A DNA stretch of 6,859 bases from an uncultured Collinsella sp. (GCA_900557505.1 USTC01000055.1:1-6859); one strand, 5' to 3'. Shown: positions 1-6,047, numbered from the stretch's first letter. Made by a program: numbers and translations. The notes: generated by a model not told the origin, from the letters alone.

Positions 1-184
1 CTACGACGGCATCGAGGAGGCCTTCGTGTGCCCCGAGGATTCGCACAAGCCCATCGTGTACCCGGGTGCCGTTGCCGAGAGCTCCGAGCATGCCGACGAG
101 GCCAAGGCGTTCATCGACTTCTGTCTGACCAACAAGAAGGCTCAGAAGATTTGGGCTAAGTACGGCTTTGAGCTTTCCGCGTAG
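1..184 (+). CDS. modA: molybdate ABC transporter substrate-binding protein ModA, C-terminal part
   Basis: The reading frame is open from base 2 to a TAG at 182-184 and gives the last 60 residues of a protein whose start lies outside the window. It contains the stretch HKPIVYPGAVAESSEHADEA followed by an AKAFIDFC...KKAQKIWAKYGF segment. This matches the end of periplasmic molybdate-binding proteins, in which a PIVYP-like strand is followed by a helix (AKAFLDFL) and a terminal KYGF. The role would be capture of molybdate (or tungstate) outside the membrane and delivery to the permease encoded immediately downstream. The ModB and ModC genes that follow support the call. Only the C-terminal lobe is visible, so the lipoprotein signal and ligand residues cannot be checked, and another oxyanion specificity is possible. 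Confidence 0.75.
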   Translation, partial: YDGIEEAFVCPEDSHKPIVYPGAVAESSEHADEAKAFIDFCLTNKKAQKIWAKYGFELSA

Positions 185-242
185 TGCGGCTTGGCGCGAT
201 AATTCCATCGTTTTGTGTTTCACTCCGTCTTTGTATCCGCTT

Positions 243-246
243 GGAG
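243..246 (+). promoter_or_regulatory. ribosome-binding site choosing the modB start
   Basis: GGAG at 243-246 lies 6 nt before the GTG at 253. The earlier in-frame GTG at 184, which overlaps the modA stop, has no comparable site. The ATG at 271 is in frame but has no purine-rich stretch at the right distance. Confidence 0.5.
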
Positions 247-252
247 CTTTTC

Positions 253-1695
253 GTGCTTAATAGATTCCGCATGCTTGTCACCTGTGCTTTGACCTTCGCG
301 CTTTGCTGGGTGCCGGGATTTGCGTTTGGTGGGGACACTGAGGACGGGGCCCAGGTTGCTGCGACCGCTCATGGGCTTTCCTATGGGATCGATGGTTTTG
401 AGCGGCTGGCCAAGGGGACCGCTCGTGCCATGGAGGGCCAGCCTGAGGGCTACCGGTTTCCCGTTGACGAGGACGTGGACCTTGTAGTGGCGCCTGCTGC
501 CGATCGCGTTGTGGTGTGGATATCGCCTAAGGCGGTCGAGAGGTATGGATTTGATCCGCAGGACAACGAGTGCATATCGGGTCTCAAGGCCCTCATCTGC
601 AAGCTCGACAGCGCAAACTGCATGGGAGGTGCGCAGCTGGGGGACGTGGATCTTCCTTGGTATGTCACGGCGGAAACAACGTTTGATGCCGGCGGGTATA
701 CCTATGGCTTTGACGAGCGCGGTGCGGATGGGGGCCGCTATGTGGTGATTGCATCAGCCTCGGGTGATGCTAAGGGCGGCGCGCGTTGGCTTGATAGCGC
801 TCAAATGGTAGAGGCATCGTCTGTCGTGTTGCGGGATGAGCAGGGGCCCTTGACCTCACTGGCTTCCTTTTTGGGCGATATCGACTATCGCCCGTTTTGG
901 GTGTCCATTAAAACGAGCGGCCTTGCCCTGCTGATTTCCTTTGCACTGGGCCTGTTTGCCGCGTGGAAGACTATGGGTACCTCGAGTCGCATCAAGGGCC
1001 TGCTCGACTCGGTCTTTACCATCCCCATGGTGCTGCCGCCCACGGTCTGCGGCTTTCTGCTTCTCATGCTGTTTGGCCACTCGACCGGGGTGGGCCAGTG
1101 GCTCATCGCGCACGGCATCTCGATCGTCTTTACCTGGCCCGCGGCGGTCATTTCGGCCGTCGTTGTGTCGTTTCCGCTGGTCTACCGCACGGCGCTCGGA
1201 GCCTTCGAGAGCCTCGACACGCAGATGCTCGATGCCGCGCGAACCCTGGGCTGGTCCGAGCGTCGCATCTTTACCAAGCTTATGATGCCGCTCGGCTGGC
1301 CCTCGATTGCCGCCGGTACGGTCCTCGCCTTCGCTCGCGCGATGGGCGAGTTTGGCTGCACCCTGTTTTTTGCGGGCAACTACGCCGGCATTACGCAGAC
1401 CATTCCCATCGCCATCTACTTTGAATGGATGGGCGGCAACACGTCCGTGGCGCTCTTTTGGGTCATCGTCGTAATTGCGTTCAGCTTCCTGGTCATTCTG
1501 TTCATCAATATGTACACGGCGCATTCGCAAAAGTATCGCGAACGTGGCCTTTCCCGTGCGGAGCGCAAACAGGCCAAAGATCTCGCCGGACAGGGCGATT
1601 CGCTCGACCCAGTCGGCGGCGATGCGCTGCGTATCGATCGCGAGGCGCTGGCCGAGCTCATGCGTGATGATGCGGCGCCGCAGGGAGGTCGATAA
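253..1695 (+). CDS. modB: molybdate ABC transporter permease ModB with an extra N-terminal extracytoplasmic domain
   Basis: This is the inner-membrane channel of the molybdate importer. From GTG 253 it has 480 residues, against roughly 220-270 usual for ModB. Residues 1-6 carry two Arg, and 7-26 are hydrophobic and resemble a signal peptide or anchor. Residues about 27-205 form a soluble domain I do not recognise, with three Cys near 107, 116 and 123. Membrane segments follow at about 215-237, 249-275, 285-311, 351-375 and 402-421. The cytoplasmic EAA coupling loop is at about 326-350 (LDAARTLGWSERRIF...MPL), and the ModB-typical RAMGEFGCTLFFAGN is at 362-376. A charged tail of about 58 residues ends the protein. 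Codon use in the N-terminal domain (ATA, AGG, GGA, GTA present) differs from the strongly GC-ending permease part. The gene lies between modA and modC. The start could also be GTG 184 or ATG 271. Confidence 0.88.
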   Translation: MLNRFRMLVTCALTFALCWVPGFAFGGDTEDGAQVAATAHGLSYGIDGFERLAKGTARAMEGQPEGYRFPVDEDVDLVVAPAADRVVVWISPKAVERYGFDPQDNECISGLKALICKLDSANCMGGAQLGDVDLPWYVTAETTFDAGGYTYGFDERGADGGRYVVIASASGDAKGGARWLDSAQMVEASSVVLRDEQGPLTSLASFLGDIDYRPFWVSIKTSGLALLISFALGLFAAWKTMGTSSRIKGLLDSVFTIPMVLPPTVCGFLLLMLFGHSTGVGQWLIAHGISIVFTWPAAVISAVVVSFPLVYRTALGAFESLDTQMLDAARTLGWSERRIFTKLMMPLGWPSIAAGTVLAFARAMGEFGCTLFFAGNYAGITQTIPIAIYFEWMGGNTSVALFWVIVVIAFSFLVILFINMYTAHSQKYRERGLSRAERKQAKDLAGQGDSLDPVGGDALRIDREALAELMRDDAAPQGGR

Positions 1696-1698
1696 GCT

Positions 1699-2769
1699 AT
1701 GTCGCTCGTTTTGGATATCAAAAAGCGCTATCCGGGGTTTATGCTCGACATGCAGCTTGAGGCCGGCGAGGAGCGTGTGGCGCTGCTCGGTGCCTCGGGT
1801 TGCGGCAAGAGCTGCACCTTGCGCTGCATTGCCGGCGTGGAGACGCCCGACGAGGGCAAGATCGTCGTCAACGGCGTGATCTTCTTTGACTCGGCGGCGG
1901 GCATCAACCTTTCGCCTCAGGAGCGCAAGTGTGCCCTGCTGTTCCAAAACTATCAGCTGTTCCCTAATATGACGGTGGCCGATAACGTATGCGCCGGTGT
2001 AAAGGATGCGGGCGACGCCGCCGCGCGCAAAAAGCTCGCCGAGCGCTATCTGAGCATTTTCGGTCTAGCCGATTTTGCCGACCGCTATCCCGCGCGACTC
2101 TCGGGCGGTCAGCAGCAACGTGTGGCGCTTGCACGCATGGTGGCGGCGCATCCGGGCATTTTTATGTTCGACGAGCCCATGAGCGCACTCGATTCCTATC
2201 TTAAGAGCGCCCTCGAACAGAACATGCTCGACCTGTTCGATGTATGCAACCGCACCGTGCTCTACGTGAGCCACGATATTGACGAGGCATGCCGCCTGTG
2301 CCAGCGCATCTGCGTGATGCACAACGGGCATGTTGAGGAGATTGGCTCCATTGAGGACGTGGTCCGCCGTCCGCAGACGCTGGCAGCACTGCGTCTGACG
2401 GGGTGCAAAAACACGAGCCGTGCGCGCAAGATCGGCGACGAAGAAGTTGAGGCCCTTGACTGGGGCATGACCTTTAATGTGGGTCGCGAGGTTCCCGATA
2501 ATGTGGCGTACCTGGGCATTCGCGCAAGCTACTTCCATGTTGACAATCGCGCGGAGCGGGGTCGCAACAGCTACGATTTGCACGTGGCCCGAGTGAGCGA
2601 TTCGCGCTTTGAGCGCTTGGTGCTATTGGACGTGCCGCGTGCCGATGCGCCCACGCGTCTGCAGTGGAAGGTCAATAAAGTGGGCATGCCTGTCGACGAG
2701 CTGCCACAAGCAGGCGAGACGCTGCGCATGCACTTCGATGCGAGTAGGATTCACCTGGTTTGTCGATAG
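1699..2769 (+). CDS. modC: molybdate ABC transporter ATP-binding protein ModC
   Basis: This 356-residue ATPase would power molybdate import through ModB at the cytoplasmic membrane face. All nucleotide-binding motifs are present: Walker A GASGCGKS (31-38), Q-loop Gln83, signature LSGGQQQ (134-140), Walker B IFMFDEP with Glu159 (154-160), D-loop SALD (162-165) and switch His192. Residues about 235-356 form a C-terminal extension with LGIRASYF near 272-279. This is consistent with the TOBE/Mop-like regulatory domain of ModC, though the similarity is weak by eye. The ATG follows the modB stop by 3 nt and has AGGGAGGT at 1682-1689, inside the end of modB, so translation is probably coupled. A strong hairpin just after the stop ends the operon. 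Confidence 0.9.
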   Translation: MSLVLDIKKRYPGFMLDMQLEAGEERVALLGASGCGKSCTLRCIAGVETPDEGKIVVNGVIFFDSAAGINLSPQERKCALLFQNYQLFPNMTVADNVCAGVKDAGDAAARKKLAERYLSIFGLADFADRYPARLSGGQQQRVALARMVAAHPGIFMFDEPMSALDSYLKSALEQNMLDLFDVCNRTVLYVSHDIDEACRLCQRICVMHNGHVEEIGSIEDVVRRPQTLAALRLTGCKNTSRARKIGDEEVEALDWGMTFNVGREVPDNVAYLGIRASYFHVDNRAERGRNSYDLHVARVSDSRFERLVLLDVPRADAPTRLQWKVNKVGMPVDELPQAGETLRMHFDASRIHLVCR

Positions 2770-2777
2770 CGCCGGGT

Positions 2778-2815
2778 AATGCCGCCGGGGATATAAGCCT
2801 CGGCGGCATTGTCTT
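2778..2815 (+). terminator. probable intrinsic terminator of the mod operon
   Basis: AATGCCGCCG (2778-2787) is perfectly complementary to CGGCGGCATT (2801-2810). Three further pairs (one G-U) extend the stem inward to a 7-nt loop at 2791-2797, giving 13 pairs in all. It starts 8 nt after the modC stop. The following GTCTT is only moderately T-rich, so termination may be partial or factor-assisted. Confidence 0.75.
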
Positions 2816-2924
2816 GCCGCTCGCCGTTTCGTTCCCTACCGTTCGCCGAATGTAGAATGGTAATTAATTATCAAGTAAGATAATAATTTATTAAATGGCA
2901 ACGGGTACCTCTGTCGTACGAATG
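2816..2924. other. intergenic segment with AT-rich palindromes
   Basis: I see no gene here. Bases 2852-2897 are strikingly AT-rich in a GC-rich neighbourhood. They contain the perfect palindrome TAATTAATTA (2861-2870) and the inverted repeat TAATAA-T-TTATTA (2881-2893). TAGAAT at 2853-2858 could serve as a -10 hexamer, but no good -35 precedes it. The block lies upstream of the better promoter candidate at 2934-2962 and could be an UP-like or protein-binding region. That role is inferred from composition only. Confidence 0.35.
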
Positions 2925-2956
2925 TCAACGGTGTTCGCATAGTCGATGACCGTTGA
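2925..2956. promoter_or_regulatory. inverted-repeat operator candidate
   Basis: TCAACGGT (2925-2932) and ACCGTTGA (2949-2956) are perfect inverted 8-mers separated by 16 bp, the arms being 24 bp apart start to start (about two helical turns). They frame the putative -35 hexamer and abut the putative -10. Two more half-sites follow at 2961-2972 as GTTGA-CC-TCAAC. The arrangement suits a dimeric transcription factor controlling the downstream cluster. No regulator gene is present in the window, so the protein is unknown. Confidence 0.45.
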
Positions 2957-2962
2957 TATAGT
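2934..2962 (+). promoter_or_regulatory. candidate sigma-70-type promoter for the dehydratase cluster
   Basis: TTCGCA (2934-2939, 4 of 6 to consensus) and TATAGT (2957-2962, 5 of 6) are separated by 17 bp. Transcription would begin near 2969, only about 8 nt before the Shine-Dalgarno of the small leader ORF at 2993. That position and the overlap with the inverted repeat make it the best candidate in the interval. The -35 match is weak. Confidence 0.45.
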
Positions 2963-2992
2963 TGACCTCAACTTGTAAAGGAGGGTGCGCAC

Positions 2993-3061
2993 ATGCCGCA
3001 GACGACATACATTCGCCGCGTTGCCGCGCGCGCCCTGTACATGGCTCGGAGCCGCATATGA
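2993..3061 (+). CDS. short Arg-rich leader peptide (22 aa)
   Basis: ATG 2993 is preceded by AAAGGAGG (2977-2984), the best Shine-Dalgarno in the window, with about 8 nt spacing. The ORF encodes 22 residues, beginning MPQTTYIRRVAARAL, with five Arg in total (8, 9, 13, 19, 21), and ends at TGA 3059-3061. The last codons form the 5' arm of a hairpin (3047-3054 with 3075-3082) and the stop codon lies in its loop. A ribosome on this ORF would therefore open that hairpin. It stands 159 nt before the first dehydratase-family gene and probably acts as a regulatory leader rather than as a protein. I recognise no family. The very strong start signal argues against chance, but nothing beyond that and the RNA geometry shows it is translated. 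Confidence 0.5.
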   Translation: MPQTTYIRRVAARALYMARSRI

Positions 3062-3217
3062 GCAGGTATGTTCACGGCTCCGGGAGAGACGACGCACAGC
3101 TAAATAATCGACCGCAAAGCAGGTTCCCCAAAATTCCGGGTTTAGGCGCGGCTGGGTTTTCGCCACCCACCGTGCAGCAATACCGTAGCTATTCATTTTT
3201 GGTTCGAGAGGGGAACC
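3047..3217 (+). promoter_or_regulatory. structured mRNA leader with anti-Shine-Dalgarno pairing
   Basis: Three pairings can be drawn by hand. CGGAGCCG (3047-3054) pairs with CGGCTCCG (3075-3082) across a 20-nt loop holding the leader stop codon. GCGCGG plus TGGGT (3146-3157, one bulged C) pairs with ACCCA plus CCGTGC (3165-3175), giving an 11-pair hairpin. GGTTCCCC (3122-3129) is exactly complementary to GGGGAACC (3210-3217), which overlaps the ribosome-binding stretch GAGGGG (3208-3213) of the gene at 3221. Competing partners exist: GGGAG (3083-3087) for the anti-SD strand, and GGTTC (3201-3205) for GAACC (3213-3217). This fits a translational switch. I could not match it to a known riboswitch class. 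Confidence 0.5.
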
Positions 3218-3220
3218 GTC

Positions 3221-4063
3221 ATGGCTGAAGAATTTGATTTCCATCCGATGTGGGAGAGCCTCGGCATGAATCTTGCCGACCACGACATGCTGCTGGGCGC
3301 CGTGGGCCAGATGTACGGCGATATGTTCCTGACGCAGAACAATCGCCCCAAGTCCACGTCCTACCTGGATTTTGTCGCCACCAACATCCACAGCGGCCGT
3401 ATTAAGGAGATGCTCGACAAGAAGGAGGCCGGCGAGGCCACCAAGATCGTCGGTTCGTTCTGTGTCTACGTGCCCGAGGAGATTGTGCTTGCCTGTGACG
3501 GCATCCCCGTGGGTCTGTGCTCTGGTGCCGATTGGGCAACCGATAAGGTCGAGGAGCACCTGCCGCGCAATACCTGCCCGCTTATCAAGAGCTTTGCCGG
3601 CTTTAAGTTGGGCGAGGTTTGCCCCTACATTGAGTCGAGTGACCTGGTGGTGGGCGAGAACACCTGCGATGGCAAGAAGAAGGCTTATGAGTTTTTTGCC
3701 ACGCAAAAGAACATGCACGTCATGGATATTCCCAACGTACACGACGAGTCGACGCTCGTGACCTGGAAGGCCGAGGTCAAGAAGCTCGCCGCCAAGATTG
3801 AGGACGAGTGCGGCGTCAAGATTACGCCTGAGCGTCTGAAGGCCGCCATCCACGCCGTCAATGAGAAGCGCCGTGCCCTGCAGCGCCTCGCTGCCACGCG
3901 CGCTGCCGACCCGGCGCCCATCAGCGGTCTCGACAGGCTGCTGACCGTTCAGGCCGCCTTTATGGACGACACGCCGCGTCTGACCGGAGCCATTAACGAT
4001 ATGGCGGCTGAGTGCGAGCAGCGTGTCGAGGCCGGCGAGGGCGTGGCGCCCAAGGGCGGTTAG
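3221..4063 (+). CDS. 2-hydroxyacyl-CoA dehydratase / double-cubane-cluster family protein, truncated N-terminal part
   Basis: These 280 residues are the N-terminal two-thirds of an HgdB/YjiM-like iron-sulfur protein, cytoplasmic and normally reduced by an ATP-dependent activator. The Cys-rich core (about 76-155) contains SFCVYVPEEI, RNTCPLIKSFAGF, EVCPYIESSDL and the family signature GENTCDGKKKAYE. Cys 81, 100, 119, 134 and 149 align without gaps to Cys 42, 61, 80, 95 and 110 of the paralogue at 4730-5893, so the cluster-binding half looks intact. The protein has 39 more residues at its N-terminus than the paralogue. It stops at TAG 4061-4063, right after VAPKG, where foreign ABC-ATPase-like sequence begins. 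The matching C-terminal half lies downstream in another frame (4156-4575). The start has GAGGGG at 3208-3213 with 7 nt spacing. With its second half missing it is probably inactive. Confidence 0.85.
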   Translation: MAEEFDFHPMWESLGMNLADHDMLLGAVGQMYGDMFLTQNNRPKSTSYLDFVATNIHSGRIKEMLDKKEAGEATKIVGSFCVYVPEEIVLACDGIPVGLCSGADWATDKVEEHLPRNTCPLIKSFAGFKLGEVCPYIESSDLVVGENTCDGKKKAYEFFATQKNMHVMDIPNVHDESTLVTWKAEVKKLAAKIEDECGVKITPERLKAAIHAVNEKRRALQRLAATRAADPAPISGLDRLLTVQAAFMDDTPRLTGAINDMAAECEQRVEAGEGVAPKGG

Positions 4064-4155
4064 TCCTGCTCTCCACCCACATCATTGAGGATGTGCAGTC
4101 GGTGTGCGACCAGATCGTGGTCATCCACCACGGGACCATCCTGTACACCGGCACG
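4058..4155 (+). other. ABC-transporter ATPase gene fragment inserted in the dehydratase-family gene
   Basis: In the frame starting at 4060 these bases read LVLLSTHIIEDVQ...VCDQIVVIHHG...LYTGTP. This is the switch-His region of a drug- or peptide-exporter type ABC ATPase (pattern LLSTHI.ED....CD.I....G.I...GTP). No such sequence belongs in an HgdB-like protein. The intact paralogue has only about nine residues (AKRILITGC) at the corresponding place. The upstream junction lies near 4057-4060, after VAPKG. The downstream junction lies at the GTP codons (4150-4158), where the ABC motif (TGTP) and the dehydratase motif (TGCP) resemble each other. Net gain is about 71 nt if the original matched the paralogue's spacing, which shifts the frame. 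No Walker A or signature is present, so it is a fragment. Confidence 0.75.
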
Positions 4156-4575
4156 CCCATGGCCGTGCCCAACTGGAAGCTGTTCAACCTCATCGAGAAG
4201 GCCGGCGGCGTTGTGGTCGGCGAGGAGTCCTGCACGGGCTCGCGCTACTACAAGGACCTGGTCGACGAGTCCGGTGAGACGGTCGACGAGATGCTCGATG
4301 CCATCGCCGAGCGCTACTTTAAGATCAACTGCGCTGTCTTTACGCCCAACGACCAGCGTATGAAGGACATTGTCCAGATGGCCAAGGACCTGCATGCCGA
4401 CGGTATCGTCGACGTGGCCCTGCAGTTCTGCACGCTCTACGAAATGGAGTCGTTTGCCGTGGAGAAGGCCGCCGAGGAGGCCGGCATTCCGTTTATGCAC
4501 ATCACGACCGACTACGCCGGCGAGGACGCGGGGCAATTGCAGACGCGCATTGAAGCTTTCTTGGAAACCATTTAG
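4156..4575 (+). pseudogene. detached C-terminal part of the disrupted 2-hydroxyacyl-CoA dehydratase family gene
   Basis: From PMAVPNWKLFNLIEKAGG onward this is the C-terminal domain of the same protein whose N-terminal part ends at 4063, now in a different frame. It keeps [38 protein letters not shown] and the terminal [15 protein letters not shown]...[11 protein letters not shown]. All of these match the intact paralogue at 4730-5893 ([25 protein letters not shown]). The Cys of the paralogue's GCP motif (its residue 251) is replaced by Thr at the junction (GTP). The frame stays open back to 4012 through the ABC-derived piece, so translation could restart at GTG 4012 or ATG 4159. Neither has a convincing ribosome-binding site, and I consider it a remnant. 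Confidence 0.75.
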
Positions 4576-4590
4576 GACTATCCACCCTGG

Positions 4591-4692
4591 CGGCTTCCCT
4601 AGGCGCCCGATCTTGCCGTTCAAACCGTCGCTTGCGTACCAAAGTATGCGGCGCTTCTCTTTCGCGGCAACCTCGGGCACCTGGGAAAGCCG
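4591..4692. repeat. ~100-nt hairpin-forming intergenic repeat, copy 1
   Basis: This is an imperfect palindrome beginning 16 nt after the stop of the disrupted gene. Its arms GGCTTCCC...GCCCG...TTGCCG pair with CGGCAA...CGGGC...GGGAAAGCC, with a few mismatches and wobbles. The apex is GCGTAC-CAAA-GTATGC (4634-4649). It aligns ungapped with copy 2 at an offset of 1300 nt: 79 of 90 positions are identical over 4601-4690, and 27 in a row at 4620-4646. Several differences fall in both arms and preserve pairing. It may be a REP/MITE-like element or a processing or termination structure. No T-run follows. Confidence 0.8.
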
Positions 4693-4729
4693 TTTCCTTG
4701 GTTGGTTAAAAGGTTTGTTAAGGAGTTAT

Positions 4730-5893
4730 ATGTCGGAAAATATTGAGCAGCCGTTGCCGTCCACGTTTGAGGAGTTCAACGAGCAGCGCAAGGCGGCGTT
4801 TATTCGCGTCAAGGATTATAAGCAGGCGGGTAATCGCCTGGTCGGTTTTCTGTGCAGCTACACGCCGCTCGAGATTATCGATGCCGCGGGGGCTGCGAGC
4901 GTGGCGCTGTGCGGCACGTCCGACGAGGTGATTCCCGAGGCCGAGAAGGTGCTGCCGGCAAATCTCTGTCCGCTCATCAAGTCGACGTACGGCTTTGCCT
5001 ACTCGCAAAAGTGCCCGTTTACGTACTTTAGCGACATGATCATCGGTGAGACCACCTGCGACGGCAAGAAGAAGATGTACGAGCTGCTCAACGAGCTCAA
5101 GCGTACGCACATTCTGCACCTGCCGCAGGGTCGCGATCGCGCCTACGAGCGTGAAGGCTGGTACGAGGAGTGCCGCCTGCTCAAGGAGGAGCTCGAGGGC
5201 TTCTACGGCATTACGATTACTGATGACGACCTGCGCGCCGCCGTCCGTCGTCGCAATCGCCTGCGTGCGGCGCAGCTCGATATGTTCGCGCTTCAGGCCA
5301 ACCAGCCTGCGGCCATGAGCGGTGTCGACCTGATGAGCACTATGTTTGCCGGTACGTTCAGCTTTGATATCGAGGCTTATACGCAGCAGCTGGAGCAAAA
5401 GGTTGTCAAGCTACGAGAGGCCTACGACGCGGGCGAGCGTCCGGTTGCGGCAGATGCTAAGCGCATTCTAATTACCGGTTGCCCGGTGGGCGGCGTGATC
5501 AACAAGATCGGTCGCACCATCGAGTCCAACGGCGGCGTGGTCGTGTGCATGGACGATTGCTCGGGTGAGCGTACGGCCGCCATGATGATCGACCCCGACG
5601 CTCCCGATATCCTACGCGCCATTGCCGATCGCTACTTGGACATTAATTGCTCGGTCATGACGCCCAACGACGGCCGCATGGACAACACCTTGGCCATGTG
5701 CGAGAAGTACCACGTGGATGGTGTGGTGGAAAACGTGCTGCAGGCATGCCACACCTTCAACGTTGAGAGCGCTCGTATGCAGGAGGCCGTCGAGGGTGCG
5801 GGCATTCCGTACATGAAGATCGAGACCGATTACAGCAACGGTGATATGGGCCAGATCGAGACGCGCATCGCCGCCTTCATCGAAACCCTCTAG
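4730..5893 (+). CDS. 2-hydroxyacyl-CoA dehydratase / double-cubane-cluster (YjiM-like) protein
   Basis: This is an intact 387-residue protein, close to the usual 380-430 of HgdB/YjiM-like proteins. The N-terminal Cys-rich half has [11 protein letters not shown] (C42), C61, [13 protein letters not shown] (C80), QKCPF (C95) and [13 protein letters not shown] (C110). The C-terminal half has [11 protein letters not shown] (C251), CMDDCSGE (C273, C277), [10 protein letters not shown] (C307) and LQACHTF (C340). Such proteins bind [4Fe-4S] or double-cubane [8Fe-9S] clusters and take low-potential electrons from an ATP-dependent activator. Here the activator is encoded next, at 6048. The closeness of [13 protein letters not shown] and NLCPLIKS to YjiM/DCCP-type proteins makes a reductase of small or unknown substrates at least as likely as a true 2-hydroxyacyl-CoA dehydratase, which normally has two different subunits. 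ATG 4730 follows TAAGGAG (4719-4725), 4 nt away. An upstream open extension to 4370 overlaps the previous gene and lacks family sequence. The substrate is unknown. Confidence 0.9.
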   Translation: MSENIEQPLPSTFEEFNEQRKAAFIRVKDYKQAGNRLVGFLCSYTPLEIIDAAGAASVALCGTSDEVIPEAEKVLPANLCPLIKSTYGFAYSQKCPFTYFSDMIIGETTCDGKKKMYELLNELKRTHILHLPQGRDRAYEREGWYEECRLLKEELEGFYGITITDDDLRAAVRRRNRLRAAQLDMFALQANQPAAMSGVDLMSTMFAGTFSFDIEAYTQQLEQKVVKLREAYDAGERPVAADAKRILITGCPVGGVINKIGRTIESNGGVVVCMDDCSGERTAAMMIDPDAPDILRAIADRYLDINCSVMTPNDGRMDNTLAMCEKYHVDGVVENVLQACHTFNVESARMQEAVEGAGIPYMKIETDYSNGDMGQIETRIAAFIETL

Positions 5894-5995
5894 GTTTCTC
5901 AGGCACCGGATCTTGCCCCTCAAACCGTCGCTTGCGTACCAAAGTACGCTGCGCTCCTCTTTCGGGGCAACCTCCGGCACCTGAGAAACCTAGAG
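5888..5995. repeat. ~100-nt hairpin-forming intergenic repeat, copy 2
   Basis: CTCTAGGTTTCTCAGG (5888-5903) is perfectly complementary to CCTGAGAAACCTAGAG (5980-5995). Inner pairs CCGG/CCGG and TTGCCCC/GGGGCAA and an apical GCGTAC-CAAA-GTACGC (5934-5949) make one long hairpin. The outer arm overlaps the last Leu codon and the TAG stop of the gene ending at 5893. Compared with copy 1, arm changes are matched on the opposite strand (CCGG/CCGG for CCCG/CGGG; TTGCCCC/GGGGCAA for TTGCCG/CGGCAA), which points to selection on, or inheritance of, a folded structure. Confidence 0.85.
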
Positions 5996-5999
5996 CTAA

Positions 6000-6033
6000 G
6001 GCGCCTGAACGCGCCGCTACCTTTGATGTTCAG
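6000..6033 (+). promoter_or_regulatory. alternative small hairpins before the activator gene
   Basis: GGCGC (6000-6004) can pair with GCGCC (6011-6015). CTGAAC (6005-6010) can instead pair with GTTCAG (6028-6033), which ends 4 nt before the ribosome-binding GGGAG (6037-6041). The two stems are mutually exclusive. They are short and could be chance, or could tune translation of the activator. Confidence 0.25.
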
Positions 6034-6047
6034 ATTGGGAGAGAGCC

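Noticed and set aside
184..252. Upstream GTG start of modB overlapping the modA stop
   Set aside because: It has no ribosome-binding site at a suitable distance. It would also add 23 residues, with extra hydrophobic stretches, before the signal-like segment. GTG 253 has GGAG 6 nt upstream.
856..1947. Long minus-strand ORF opposite modB and modC
   Set aside because: It is antisense to two well-supported genes and has the Arg/His/Gly-rich composition typical of shadow frames in GC-rich DNA.
2961..2984. MerR/SoxR-type operator, suggested by TTGACCTCAACTTG
   Set aside because: Only the left half resembles such an operator. The matching right half-site is missing and no -10 lies 19 bp from TTGACC.
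3083..3180. Known riboswitch (cobalamin, glycine, SAM or TPP)
   Set aside because: Short stretches look suggestive, but none of the invariant core motifs of these classes is present in order. A covariance-model scan would decide.
2962..3228. 88-residue + strand ORF across the leader region
   Set aside because: It uses a non-ATG start beside the -10 hexamer, has no family-like sequence, and overlaps the strongly initiated 22-codon ORF and the RNA structures.
4591..4680. Minus-strand ORFs starting MPEVA.KE.R in both repeat copies
   Set aside because: Their similarity comes from the DNA repeat itself. Beyond the repeat they run antisense through the conserved genes and diverge.
4370..4729. N-terminal extension of the 4730 gene
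   Set aside because: It overlaps the end of the disrupted paralogue out of frame and runs through the repeat. It gives Arg/Pro-rich shadow sequence, while ATG 4730 has its own TAAGGAG.
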